The position numbers and the translations under genes are program-made. The notes under the pieces are model-generated. The model was not told the DNA's origin, searched no databases, and saw nothing but the letters and a program-made list of their open reading frames with translations. This document shows positions 41,207 to 53,461 of a DNA stretch of 64,000 bases, one piece after another. The stretch is from assembly GCA_009829735.1 (NCBI GenBank), contig CM020618.1:34324894-34388893 (forward strand). The letters are read 5' to 3'. Within the stretch, counting starts at the first letter, position 1, and each line of letters starts with the position of its first letter. This DNA is from Pyropia yezoensis. Taxonomy: Eukaryota > Rhodophyta > Bangiophyceae > Bangiales > Bangiaceae.

Positions 41207-44080
41207 TTGTCTGTTTTGACCTCGCAGAAAGCTTTTCGACATAGAGGCATCGTTTATCCTCGCACTGGGCTCCCTATGCCGTTTACTTGCGGACTTCGCA
41301 CGCGAGCCTTCTCCCGCCCGGCGCAGCAGCAGATGAGTACTTATGCAATGTCACACATTTACCGGTGGAGCTGCTGGCACATGCGCAAGCAGCGTCCCTG
41401 TGGAGGAGCCGTAACGCACAGCGGACGCGTGTGCTCCCGTGTGGTGTGGTTATCGGAGCGTGCAACTCGTGCTCAATTTCGAGTCCCGCTCCCCGTGCAA
41501 GAACGCCTAAGCAGTGGCACGCGTGCGCAAGCGAGCAGCACACAGCCGAGAGCTCATCACCCGCTAAGCACACGCCTGCTCTGGGTGTACTGGCTCACCT
41601 CTGTTCCTCTTCCCAGGCGGAGGCAGAGCGTGCATTCGCGCCGGCGGACCGCATAAGGGTGTGTGCAAGATGCAAGACTGGCACCAAGAGGGCTTCTAAG
41701 CGCGCCCGTACAGCAAATGAAGTGTTTTCCACACAACAGACCATCGCTCAAGCTTTGGCGGTGACTCGGCAGGCGACGACACCGCAAGTGCTTCCTGCAG
41801 AACGATGCACGGTTCCTTCAGTGGACTACTTGCCCTTGCGGAGGTGGCAGCAGAGGCCGCACACAAGACTGAACGCGCTCATCATTACATTAGTCCCCCT
41901 GTGCCCGCCGCTGCCGTGGACCCCGCGGGTTGGTCCGTGGCGTGCGGGCTGGTAATTCAAGGTCTCGATCGGTGTGAGACGGCCAGGTCCATTGCGATCG
42001 AAACAGAGCAGTACATCCCAACGTGGCATGCCGATGCGCAACGTATCGCGCCTTCCTCTGTTATTGCGTCGGGAAGGGCATCCGTTGACATCCTCCCTGA
42101 TCGGCCTCACTCCGTGGCTATGATGGCACTGGAGTCCGTTGAGATCCGGCCGGATCCGCCGGCCTCACTTGCGATGTCAGGACGGGCGTCAGTCAACATC
42201 CCACCTGATCCGTCTTGGCACTGCTCTGAGCGGTACGTGGCAACCCTGCTGGCTAGATGCGACGCGTTATCGAGCGACGAGCTGGAGACGCTGGATGCCC
42301 TCATCAACGGCCACTTGGCTGCCACGAGGCCCCAAGAAATATCTGTGGCTTTCAAGTACAATGTCAACCCTACGTACGTGTGGGTGAGCAAGGGCCATGG
42401 CCGGGCCGTTGGTGCTCGTCAGCTTCGGAACCAAGCCGCCGCCCTCACTGGGCTACAAGGGCGGATTACCGGTGCAAGAGCCTCCGCGTGCACGTCGGCC
42501 CATGCTTGGATCTTGCGGAACGCCCAGGCGGCCGATGGTCTGTCGGTAGTCCCTGTGTGCGGTGCCGGCCGCCTGCCCCCCCAGTTGCAAACCCTGCTTA
42601 CGGCCCGATGCAACATCAGCGGCCAGCAATGGGCCCGATTGCGGAAAAGCTTTGGAGGACGGCATAGTTGCTTCGCTAGCCGAGAGATCCTGCGAGGAGC
42701 CTCGGCCGCAATATCTAAGGAGCCCGCTCAGCAGGTGCGGACCAACGAGCGAGGCGCCCACTTGGTAGACTTCCACAGCGCTCTCGAGAGCGTTGCTGCA
42801 GGGCTGTGGTCCTCGGTTGAGTGGTGGAACGGTTTGTGCGCGACGCGGCGGGGCGCCCCGTGCCGCACAGCACGCCATTTCTGCCCAGCCAGCCTGGTGA
42901 GCCCTACACTCTACACTCTGATTCAACCCCAGATTAACATCTGTGCGTCTGGTTTGATAAGGGCGGGCGCGGCCCCCCCACTGCCAAGTTGGTGCCTACT
43001 GTGGCTAACTAAGAGCGCCCGCAGAGCCGTGTCAACAGCATCCTTATGTCGAGAATGCCTGGCGCGGCTGACCACAATGCGGGTCTCCATGACATGATTG
43101 GTCCATGAATCAAGGAGCTGCAAGGGACTCTCGCGCGGGGCGCGGTGGTGGGTGGTGTTGTGCGGGCGGTGCGGCTGATTTGGACAGGGGATTAGGCTTT
43201 ATTATCTGCCTTCATATGACATGCTGGGGCTACGGCGCGGTTCCGTTGCGTTTTCTGCCCTTTCGTGATTCGGCCAGGACCCAGGCATGCGGAGTTGATT
43301 GCGAAGTATGGCACGCTGCAGCGGCCTGAGGCAGCCCCGACGGAGCTACGCGCCCGAGACCAACTCTTGGACGCGATGAAGGCGTACGAGCTTAACGTCA
43401 ATGACGGGCCGACACTGCCGTTGTCACCATGGCAGCACGTTTCAGTCGTCAACTACCCTGTTATGGCGGTGCACCCCGGGGAGGGCACCGTCATTCCCTT
43501 GCATACGACGTTAGGGGTGACCTCGTGTTGATCGACAGAGTGTTGGAGGCCGTTTACGCGGCGAAAGGCGCAGAAGCCTGCGAGACGGCCGCTGAAGCCC
43601 TCGGCCGGGCCCTCTTGAAGGACATACGTGTCAGCCGCACACCCTAAGCAGGCGGCGCCTTAGAGGGGCGAGAGTGCCATCGCCTCACTGCTAACTACCC
43701 GCTTATTTGCGACGCCCTGGATCCCTTTCTTCTGGCGGAGCAGCTGACCTCTCTGCGTGCAGGATGGAACGACTGGGGGACCATCATTGGAACGTGTGAC
43801 TCGGTCCACTCGGACACGTGTCAGTATCCCATGGGGGAGAAGGGGCAGCTAACACAGAAAGGGGAGCTGCTAGGATGGTATGTCTGTTGCCTCACGTGCC
43901 TGGCGGCAGGGCCGACAGATACGCACGGTAGTGCACAAGGGGAAGAGGAAAGCAAACGCGCAGTTGTCTTTCTGTATGAGGGCGCGGGCCAAGGGCGCCT
44001 CGCTGTCCCTCTTAACGTGTATCTAGGGGAGCCTCGGCACGTTGGCCAGGTAGCCCTCACCCCTGAGTGGCCATGACCCG
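41207..44080 (+). mobile_element. Decayed transposon-like coding region, family uncertain
   Basis: Several consecutive plus-strand segments read as parts of one old protein: a Cys-rich head (GACNSCSISSPAPRARTPKQW and VCARCKTGTKRASKRARTA, about 41455-41715), a central 430-codon frame (41805-43097, with TARCNISGQQWARLRKSFGG), and a tail that in pieces gives a TGDYAF-like start, CVFCPF, AELIAKYGTLQ and PLSPWQHVSVVNYPV. The GDYxF...CxxC pattern resembles the DDE-type element proteins found in algae and cnidarians. That assignment is inference from memory of the pattern. The coding is broken in several places, so the copy is inactive. Codon use and GC content differ from the host genes to the left. 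Confidence 0.42.
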
Positions 44081-44409
44081 AGTCTAGCCTCATCAGGTCG
44101 GGGGCCACTATCACTACTAATTCTACTCTCCCTCACTAATCTCACACTCAATTTCCATCCACTCAAGTCCCTTACCAATACGCAAAAATCCATCAGAAGT
44201 CCCTCTCTCACGAGTGGGTAGCGTCGTCCACCGCATCCCAGTGGCGGGCACGGGTCACGGCCGCCAACCATCCCCACACGGCGGGCGTGTCCTGGCACCT
44301 GGTGTCCCCTGGTTGCCATCCCGGGTCGGCGTCAAGTCAGGGCCAGGGATGCTACATAGCTCCCCCTCTAGTCCGGCACGTCCTCGGGACGTACCAGGTG
44401 CCACCATGC

Positions 44410-46173
44410 ACAGCTTCGAGCACGTCCAAACCGGTGCCGAGGTCGAGCGTCTTCCCCCTGAGCCGTGGTCACCTTCCTCCTGCCCCCCCCCCTTCCTCCT
44501 TCACCTTGAGCTTCCCGTTCCCCTTGGTCCTGGACGGCATGTCCAGCTCCGAGATCCAGGTTGGGCCCGTAGCTCCGGCGGCGGATCCCGCGGAGGAGAG
44601 CTCGGGTGGTCGTGCCCTGCTCCTACCTCTGGTTCCTCGAGTGTCGGCGCGGACGCCGGTCGTCCTGGCGGATAGTGCGAAACAAGTGCCCCCGGTTCCG
44701 GCGTCGCGCCAGATCAAGACCCCCTCGGTGGGTCTCCCGGAGATGCATCTGGGTCAAGATCCCCTCGCGGGTCGGCGCTACAGCATGGTCGTCGGGAACG
44801 TCAGAGAGGTCCGGTGCCAGCAGGACTCCCTGGCCACCTAGCGTAAGGAACTCCAGCGCGGAGTGTTGCGCGAGAGGGACAAGGTGCGCCTCAACACGGC
44901 TGACCAGATGCGCCTGGCTCAGGACCGCTCCCAGAGTTTTTCCGGCTCGGCCTGGATTCCTCGACTGGAAGACCTTCCCTTCGCGCTGGTACTGGATCTG
45001 CCTTGGACCGAGCGCCGAGTGTCCGCGTCTGTGCTCCTGTGGCCGGAGGAGGAGGGTTACGTCCGCCGGGCGCTCAAGGTTTGGGATGAGGCACTCAAAG
45101 GATCGTGGACCTTGACCTGTGACGCGCGTCCGGAGATGGTCGCTCTTGAGACTCCTTTCTTGACCCGGAAGTACTCCATGTTGTCACCGATGCGGGAGCA
45201 AGGTGAGGGTCGGGGGCGCCAACGGGACTACATCGTGAGCTGCAACCGCAAAGAGTTCTGGAAGCTGGCCAAGGCCAGCCGGGCGGCGTACTACCCCAAG
45301 ATCGTCGCGCAGCAGCCGGAGGTTGAGATCCCGGTCGGGTTTGCTCCATCTAGCATCCCCTTCACCTGGTACTTCTTGGACGCCCTCACCCAGGCGTAGA
45401 TCAAGGGCTTTTTCCACTCGATCCCGTACATGATGCACACTGCCGAGATGACGGTTCTGGCGGCTAACCACTGGCTTCCCGAGGTTTGGGCGTCCTACCG
45501 GCTCTGGCTTCTCTCGGACCTGATGATGGTCTGGATTGTTGAGAAGCTGACCGTCGATTTCTTGTGCAGCCAGAATGTGGAGTATAAGGAGCTCTTCAAA
45601 GCTGTGATCGGCTTCCGGCGTCAACTACCGGTGCACGACCGGACGATCTTGAACTTGATCGCGGAGCAGAATAGCCCGCGTCGGGATGGATCGGGTTGGG
45701 TGCAGGCGGTCTACCAGGCTTCTCCCGTCAAGGTGCAGCTGGCGATCCCGTTGCCGGCGTGGCCGCAGCTGGGAGGACTCCAGATGCCGGCTGCCTTTGA
45801 CCTGCTGCCGTCTGGTCCGCCGGTTCAACAGTCGGGGTGGGCTGCAGCGGTTGGTCGGGCGTCTGCGGGTAGTCAAGTTGCTCCCGTTGCTTCTGCTGCG
45901 CTGTTGCGTTCGACTTTGCCGGCGCCTCTGCGTTATGCTCCTCCTGCACCGGTTCTTCAGGCTCCTCCGGCACCGCGTTTGCCGGCTTCTGCTCTTGGCG
46001 TTATTCCCGGCAGCATCGTCGGCGACCGGAACCACTGTATTTCAGTGCATGTTTTCCTGTATTTCAACGCCTGTTTGAAATGCAGTAAATACAGGCAGTT
46101 GCAACTCAGGCACCGAAAAAGGGCAGCAACAATGGTGTTATGCAACATACACCACGTGTATTGCATCCCATAA
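44410..46173 (+). mobile_element. Unidentified element-like coding region, broken
   Basis: About 1.7 kb of plus-strand coding-like sequence. Recognisable protein texture includes SGSAWIPRLEDLPFALVLDL, RQRDYIVSCNRKEFWKLAKA, SIPFTWYFLDALTQA, YMMHTAEMTVLAANHW and DRTILNLIAEQN, followed by a proline/alanine tail. I recognise no family. The moderate GC content, tail and setting among mobile elements suggest a gag-like or other structural protein of an element. It looks broken, with about two breaks. A host gene that has decayed is the alternative. Confidence 0.33.
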
Positions 46174-46789
46174 CACACCTCAATGCAAGCTAGATTGCAG
46201 TGTGAAACACAATGAGTTGAATATGCCACTACAGGGCGTATCCGGCACATGCCGGATGACGCCGGATGACGGCCCATTTTATTCCGGTCCTTGTGGATTT
46301 GCTCATTCAGTTTTGTTTACTTTAGTTGTTGCTCAGAAACATATCACAGAGGCGGGCCACCTGGAGCTGCCTGATCAGGTGAATAGACACAGACACGGAC
46401 AGACACTACAGACAGACACAGTCACAGCTACTCGCCACATCGACGTCAGTGCCTCGCCACAGTGTCTGGGCCGCGCCCGACACACACCGTCAGACACCGC
46501 CACAGACACACACGGTCGTGGGGCGCACCTGTCATCCCCCACCACGTGCACCACAACAGCATCCGCCTCCCATGCACACGCCAACCTTCTCCACCACAGA
46601 GGCTGTCACTCTCTTACCTGTCCACTCCACCGCCACCACCGCGCCAGCCACCACTGACAGCCGCCACGCCACCCCAACTCCGCTGCGGTAACCGCCCTGT
46701 GCCGAGCCGCCCACCAACAACGCCACGAGAGGTGCCACCTGCGGACGCTTACTCCAATTGCAGCCACCACCCGCACAGCAGCCCATCTT
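46174..46789. other. Spacer with CAGACA-type simple repeats
   Basis: Contains CAGACACAGACACGGACAGACAC-like short repeats (about 46385-46520). No gene is seen. Confidence 0.5.
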
Positions 46790-47480
46790 CACCACCGTGT
46801 CAGCGGCGCCCGTGCATCCCGCCCCGCCGCGGCAGCTACCATCCGCCCAGCCGCCCACAAAACCGCCCGAGGCAGCCGTTGGACGTGCGGCTTGCACCGC
46901 CGTGGCAGCTGACACCCGTTCAGGCCACCCGCCCAGCTGCCCCCCTCGACCACCGTGGCAGCGGCGCCTGTGCATTCCGCACAGCCGCGGCAGCCACCAC
47001 GCGCCGAGCACCACCCGCCAAGCTGCCCACGAAAACCACGGCGGCAGCCGTCGCCCGTGCAGCTTGCACCGCCGCGGCATTTGCCACCCGACCAGGCCAC
47101 CCGCCCAGCCAACGTCCTCCACCACCGCGGCAGTGGCCCGTGCATCTCGCACGCACTTTCGCTGCAGCCACTCCGAGCCCACCGCGCACCGACGCCACGG
47201 TGAAAGTGGCGCCCGCGAAGATAGCGCCGCCGCGGCGGCTGCCGCACGTCCTGCTGCCCCCCAGCAGGACATTGGCAGTCGCCACCCACCAGACCCCCGA
47301 CCGACACCAACGCGCCACCACTCGTCCAGCCACCCACCATCACCACCGAGGCAGCCGTCACCCACCCGCACCGCCGCGGCAGCTGCCATCCGCCCAGGCC
47401 ATCCGCCCAGGCGTCAGTGACGCCCGTGCCTTCACAGCAGCTGCCGCCCGTCCAGTCGCCCAACAAAAGCACCGTGGCAG
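46790..47480. repeat. Degenerate minisatellite, unit roughly 90 bp
   Basis: Recurrent blocks such as CACCGCCGCGGCAGCTGCCA, CACCCGCCCAGC and CGTGCAGCTTGCACCGCC recur in order with many substitutions. Because of the repetition, frames on both strands stay open, but the translations are repeats only. Confidence 0.65.
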
Positions 47481-47651
47481 CCGCTGCTAGCGGCCCCCCG
47501 TGCATCAGGACCGCCGCGGAAGTCGCCGCACACTTGTTGTCCACCACCACCATGGCGACGGCATATCGGACATACAGGGACATACAGGGACAAACAATGA
47601 CACACAAGCAAACACAGAAAGTAGCGAGAAAGCAATGATCATTGAACACTG

Positions 47652-50600
47652 TCACGCACTGCCACTCTCATCCTCATCCCCGCTCTGCCGACCATCCCCA
47701 CTCTCACCCGAGCCACTACAATCTTCACTCCCACCATCGCCATCTTCCTCGGCCTCCTCGTCCTCATCCTCCCCCTCCTCATCCTCTCCCTCCTCCTCCT
47801 CGCCCTCGTCCTCCTCTCCCTCCTCCTCCTCGCCCTCCTCCTCCTCGCCCTCCTCCTCCTCGCCCTCCTCCTCCTCGCCCTCCTCCTCCTCCTCCTCCTC
47901 CTCCTCACCTACACTACCCTCCCCCTCAGCCTCTTCACTGGGGGCCCCCCCGTCATCACCCTCCTCCATCTCCCAGGACGCGTCACTTCCTTCACCCTCT
48001 TCCTCCTCCACGATCTGCAGGTCCTTATCACTTTCCCGCTCCTTGTTGACCTTTACTCCAGGCACACTGTCGCGCATCGGCTCAGTCGACATCAGCCGCT
48101 GCATGCGCAGCTCGTCCCGCGACTTCGGCGCGACCGTGACAGACGGCGGCGTCACGAGCACGACCTCATCGTCTGACGTGAAGTCCGACTCCTCCTCAAT
48201 TGTGGAGTCGCACAGGTGCCGCAGGGTCTCCTTCTGCTTGTCCTCGTCGCCGTTGAACTTCCGCTTGGCACCCCGCCGAGCGGCAAACGTTCGGGTCCCC
48301 AAGGTCACTTCCGGGTCCTTCAGCGAAGCGCAGTCGTCCTCGTCCACGTCCGTCTTAAAAAGCCGTACCCATACACAGTCCGGCGAGCGCGCAGACTCGT
48401 AGAGAGCCGCCAGCTCCTCGCAGAAAATGGCACGGTGAGACGGGGTCAGGACGCCAAACACCTTTTGCTTCCCGTCCCTACCCAGCGACCACAGCAGTAG
48501 CTGGGCGCGCACCTGCAAAGGAAAAGCGCCAACACAACACACACCATCCGTATACATCCACGACACGGAAGAAGCGACAGAGCACGAGCCAACCACACAG
48601 TACCATGTGTCAGGCCGAGATTGGAAGTAGGAACTGGCACTGCGTGACAGCGACTCACAATGAATCGCAGAGAGATACAGTACGATGGAGTGCGGTACAA
48701 AAGATATAGTACCCGGCACAGCACAATGTAGTGCGATGCAAGGAGATGCGCTAACCTATAAAACAGCGCAGACGAATGCAACAACTTACCTTGGCGAGAA
48801 TGATGGCCAGTAGACAGAGCCGCAACCGCAGCACTACGCGTCCCTTATGGATCCCCGTTGTCTTCGCGTTGTCAACGTCGAGGTTGCGGATGAACTCAGC
48901 TGCAATCTGATACAGCGCCAGGCGACCCTTCTTTGTCTTCAGGTACCGCCTGCCACGCAGCCACCACCGCGCCGCCTTCGCCCGGGTATCCTGGGCACGC
49001 GCCTTGGCACGGGCTTCTTCGCCCTCGCCCCGCACCCCGTCCTCTCCTCCATCCTCTTCGTCCGGTGGCGTAAACCCGGCTGAGTCGTAGAACTTGGCAT
49101 GGTACTGCCACCGATGGATGATCCAGCGCGTGAGCGCGCCGTAGACGGCCGACCGCGCCATCCCACAGAGCCCGAGGAAGTCATTTACCCGCCTCTTGCT
49201 CCCCGACCCACCTTCCTTCGACTTCCCCTTGTGCTTCCGGGGCACCGTCTCGGCCACAGTGTGGCGCAACTCCTTTGCCCGCTCCAGGCTGGCGGGGGCC
49301 GCCGCCATGATGGACGCCAGGTACATGGCGTCGGCATCTTCAGCACAGAGGAAGACGTCGTCAGCGTCCTCGGGCGCCGCCATCCCGTGGTTGACGCGGG
49401 CGCTGACCTCCGCCCGAACTGCGACGGCAAGGTCGATCCCCTCTTTCTCGTCCGGGTGCCGTGCCGGCCCCTTGCCCTTCTTCGACTGGCGAGGCTTCTT
49501 GTGCATGGGGGGGTTGGCCTTGTCCGCGTCGCCGTCGGCGGGGTCCTCGACGGGGTGCCCCGGAACTGGGCTTGCAGGTAAGAGCGCTGCTGCGGTAGGC
49601 GCGCGGCGCTTGCCAACCACTGCACCGGGTGGTCCTCGGACCAGAGCCCCCCCCTTCTTCATCGCACGCACTACAGCAGGCACCCGCGCTTTAAAAGCGC
49701 GCACAGGAGCGCGTGCCGTCGTCGACGCGGCCGCGGCAGCCCCCGCACCACCCGCAGATGCAGCCGGGACTGGCAGAGTGCGGTGCTGTGCCGGGCGCCC
49801 GACAACCACCGGAGGTACAGCGACAGCCGGGGACTTGCCTGCGCGAGGCATGCCACCCGCTGGTCCCCCCTGCCTCGCCCCACCAGCCTTGGCCGCGCCG
49901 CCCACCTTACCCTGCACAGGCGTCTTGCGCCGTACTGCAGGGGCTGTGGCGCTGGCCGGGCGGGTGCTCCGCTTCTTTTGCGCGGCCGCCTCGGCGGCTG
50001 CGGCGTCCTCCGAGTCGCTACTGGACCGCCCGCTGGCGGATGTCGACGGCGACTTCGGCGGCGGTGGCTTCTTCCGCTTCTTTTGCAGCTTCTTTGCAGG
50101 TACAACCGCCTTGGCCGGCCTCTTGGGGGCCTTTGCCATGGTAGCCGCCGCCCTCAATGGAGGGCCCGCGGTGCCCTCCGCCTCTTTGGGAAGAGCCGAC
50201 TTCTCGGGCGCCTTCGGACGAGGGGCAGGCGCAGGCGTGGCATCCTCCGCACGTCCCTGGGGGGGGGGGAATCACGAAAGATGAGGGGAGTGCGGATTGG
50301 AGATCGAAGGGGGGGGGGGGGGGAGGGGGGGGGGGGGGATAAGGGGGGAGGAGGGCGTCAAGACAGTGCTTGAGAGGCTGCAGGTAAGGATCCGGAACAT
50401 ACAGTATCATACAACGTGCAATACAGGCCTGTACAACCAGCAGCACACAAATACAACACACGACAAGGACCGGGTCGTGGCGTTGCGCGACGTGGACTCC
50501 GACGCTACGTTCCTGTTTCTTTGTCCTCGCCACCGCCTTCGCCGGTTGGGGAGGCGCTTCCGCAGGTGTCTGTTCATCCGTGTCAGCTGGTGCCTGTTTC

Positions 50601-53078
50601 TCCGTGCTCGCCTCCTGAGAAAGTACCATGGCGAGGGGATCAAGCAGGATGCGGGGGGGGGGGGGGGGGGGGGGGGGAATGTTCGAGAGGGGCAGTCGGC
50701 AGACGGTGGACAGCCAAAGTCTTACGGAAGACGGGAGAGGGAGTAGGGTCAGTCCCCTGAATACATACAAACATACAACACATTGCACGCAACACAGCGC
50801 ATTGCGTGGGCCTGCACCCGACCGGGCAGTATCGCCAAGCACACCACAGCAAGCAGAACAAAAGTGTAAACGTACCTGTTGGTTCTGTTTCGCCACCGCT
50901 TTTGGCGGACTGCGCACGGATACCGGCTTGGCTCTACGGCGTGGGGTGAAAGCTGCAACCGCCATCGCGGATACGACTGCCTTTGCAGCCAGGCGCGCAG
51001 GCGCGACTGGCTTCTTCACCGCAGACTTCTGTTGAGAAGGGGCAAAAGACAGGGAGGGTGATGAACGATACTCCAAAGAACCAGAAGCAACGTGAAACAG
51101 TGGCGGGGAGCAGGGTTGGCTGGCAAGTCAGCACATAACTTCCCTCCAACGAGCAGGGTCACGCGCGCCATAACAGCACAACATGTCCAAGACAAGCAAA
51201 ATTCATGGAGTGGTGCAGTTGCTGAGGCGTACCAGTTGCTTCCCTTTGCCCGCGGCCTTCCGCCGCATCGGTGGCTTTCGACCACCTGTCTTCTTGGTCT
51301 GCTACGCTCTAGACATGGAGGCCAGTGAAAACAACGAGGCGATCATGCGCGTGAGTGACGGTTAGCATGTGATACAACAACTGGACCCAGGATTGGAACT
51401 GACGCGTCGCGAGTTGCACAGAGATACAATGAGAGGTGGCGAAAGGCAATCCCGTACAGTGTGACACGGTCAGACACAACAGAATCCAACAAACACATCG
51501 CAGTACACAATATGTCCATACCTTCACCGTGGCAGCCGACCTCAACCGTTGTCGCGGGCTTACGGTCCGCTTCTCAGCGGCTGTTGGTGTTGGTACAGGG
51601 GCGTCGTCCCCCGATGAGTCTCCCACAACGGTATCAGCAGGCACAACGCCGGGACCGTCTCCATCGCGGGGTGCCGTATCTGCTGCTTCCACACCATCAA
51701 GTGGTGCTTTGTCGGCCTGCTCGTCGTTGCCAACAGCGCCTCCGGCGTCACCAAAAACGCCGCCTGTGCCGTCATCGGTCACTTCCCCAGCGTCGGTTCC
51801 ACCGCCACCGTCCTGGTTTAGCGGCAGCTTCAGCGCGCTGGCCGCGTGCGACGCGCGCAACGCGTCGGTTGCCCCTTCCGGGGTGAGGGTCGTCTGCCTC
51901 ATCCCGGTGTCACTACCCTCAGTGTCCGTGAAGGGATGACCCGGCGGCCACGCAGTAGTTGCAACTGTCGACAAGAGGGGCGTCGTCACAGGAAGCGTCA
52001 CCCCAGGCAAGTCAGCGCCGTCGCCGCCGCCGCAGGACTGGCCGAAGAGGCGACTGGCCGCCAATGTGGCTGCCGCCTCCAGCCGCACGGCCTCCGACTC
52101 GATCGGCGCGGAAGGCGCGGCCGACGTCGTCGCCGCTGCCCCACTCGGTGTCGCCGTGGGCGTTGCCGCCGGGGCGAGCACGGCCCCTGGCGCGGCCGCA
52201 GTGGTAGCCGCCGGACAGACCGGCGCGGTGGGCGGGGAAGCCGCCGTCCGGGTCGGGGTGGCGGGCCCGGCCGCCGTGCTTGCCGCCGCCAGGAGAGGCG
52301 CCGTTGACGCCTCTGCCGCGGTACCCGCCGCACAGACCGGCGCTGTGGGCGGGGACGCCCCCGTCCCGGTCGGGGTGGCGGGCGCGGCCGCCGTGATTGC
52401 AACCGCCGACCAGATCGTTGCGGTGGGCGCGGCCGCCGAGGTTGCCACTGCCGACCCGATCGGTGCGGCGGGCGCGGCCGTCGAAGTTGCCGCCGCCGTC
52501 TGGACCGGGGTGGCGGGCGCGGCCGCCGCGGTATCCGCCGTGCACACCGGCTTGGTATGCGGGGACGCCGCCGTCCGGGTCGGCGTTGCAGGCGCGGCCG
52601 CCGTGCTTGCCGCCGCCAGGAGAGGCGCCGTTGACGCCTCTGCCGCGGTACCCGCCGCACAGACCGGCTCTGTGGGCGGGGACGCCGCCGTCCCGGTCGA
52701 GGTGGCGGGCGCGGCCGCCGTGACTGCACCCGGCGACCTGATTGTTGCGGTGGGCGCGGCCGCCGAGGTTGCCACTGCCGACCCGATCGGTGCGGCGGGC
52801 GCGGCCGCCGAAGTTGCCGCCGCCGTCTGGACCGGGGTGGCGGGCGCGGCCGCCGCGGTATCCGCCTCGCAGACGGGCGCGGTTAGCGGGGACGCCGCCG
52901 TCCGGGTCGGTGTGGCGGGCGCGGCCGCCGTGGCCGGTAGTGCCCCGGCCCCCGGGCCCGCGCGTGAAGCATCGTTGTCCGTTGTGTCCGTGGGGGGGGG
53001 GCGCGTGTGGGCGGCTTGCTGTTGGGGCAGTATCGACGTAGTTGGCGCAGGGGGCAGATTGGTGCGCGTGGGGTGGGG
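47652..53078 (-). CDS. Multi-exon repeat-rich gene of unknown function, cut by an LTR element
   Basis: Exons on the minus strand are about 53078-51522, 51298-51233, 51028-50876, 50614-about 50471 (donor uncertain), 50256-48790 and 48512-47652, at least about 1,400 residues. Every junction I can place is phase 0, with donors GTATGG, GTACGC, GTACGT and GTAAGT and acceptors CAG. Exon 1 encodes alanine/threonine/proline repeats then an acidic linker. The small exons encode Lys/Arg/Pro-rich segments (TKKTGGRKPPMRRKAAGKGK). Exon 5 has a basic Ser-rich lead and a helical part (NDFLGLCGMARSAVYGALTR, RRYLKTKKGRLALYQIAAEF). Exon 6 starts VRAQLLLWSLGRDGKQKVFG and ends in a long Glu-rich tail. I know no homolog. 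A nuclear or chromatin role is only a guess from charge pattern. The true 5' end is lost or displaced by the LTR element at 53079. Confidence 0.55.
47810..47912. repeat. CTC-type microsatellite encoding the Glu-rich tail
   Basis: Repeats of TCCTCCTCCTCGCCC on the plus strand, that is GAGGAGGAG with GGC on the coding minus strand. They give the EEEEGEEEEG tail of the unknown gene. Such tracts change length easily. Confidence 0.9.
52195..52935. repeat. 327-bp tandem repeat inside exon 1 of the unknown gene
   Basis: Markers recur 327 bases apart: AGGAGAGGCGCC at 52291 and 52618, and GCCGCCGTCCGGGTCGG near 52241, 52568 and 52895. About 2.3 copies are present. The period equals 109 codons, so the repeat is in frame. 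Each unit also contains about three shorter related blocks around GCGGGCGCGGCCGCCG. Confidence 0.85.
53074..53078. repeat. 5-bp target site duplication, left copy
   Basis: TGGGG directly before the left LTR, repeated at 63878-63882 directly after the right LTR. Confidence 0.85.
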
Positions 53079-53442
53079 TGTAGCAATATGGTTGTCCGTA
53101 TTGTGACCCTAATATTAGGGGGGGCTACTTCTAATCCTTAACTTTCAATTTGAGAGTCCGAGCTGGTCACGGTATCTATAAGTTACGTATGACCAGAGGG
53201 ACTTGCATCTTGGGGTGGAGGGTAGTTAGTAGTGTCTCCGAGGGTTTATAACGAGGGGGCCGGTGGCGAATCCACCGCCGGCCAAGGTAGAACAACAAAC
53301 CCCTCCCATTTGGGCTCCCATCTTGGTCCCGTGGCTTGCGCTCCAAGGACAGCAACCTTGGCCTCCCGGTGACGTTGGTGCCGATCCCCCTTGGTGAGTG
53401 TTCCCTGAGAGTGGACGTGCGACGGATTCCTATTGTGCTACA
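53079..53442 (+). repeat. 5' LTR
   Basis: Begins TGTAGCAATATGG and ends TGTGCTACA, the standard TG...CA ends. The length of 364 bp equals that of the right LTR. Confidence 0.95.
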
Positions 53443-53443
53443 T

Positions 53444-53461
53444 TGGTGGAGCAGCAGGGGA
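53444..53461 (+). other. Primer-binding site candidate
   Basis: TGGTGGAGCAGCAGGGGA starts one base after the LTR. TGG is the expected complement of a tRNA CCA end, and the rest would pair with an acceptor stem ending CTGCTCCA. The tRNA is not identified. Confidence 0.6.

Noticed and set aside
46532-47655. Minus-strand frames of 285-288 codons
   Set aside because: They are translations of the minisatellite only.
52066-53106. 346-codon plus-strand Ala/Val frame
   Set aside because: Antisense of the repeat exon, which has splice donor, phase and downstream exons on the minus strand.
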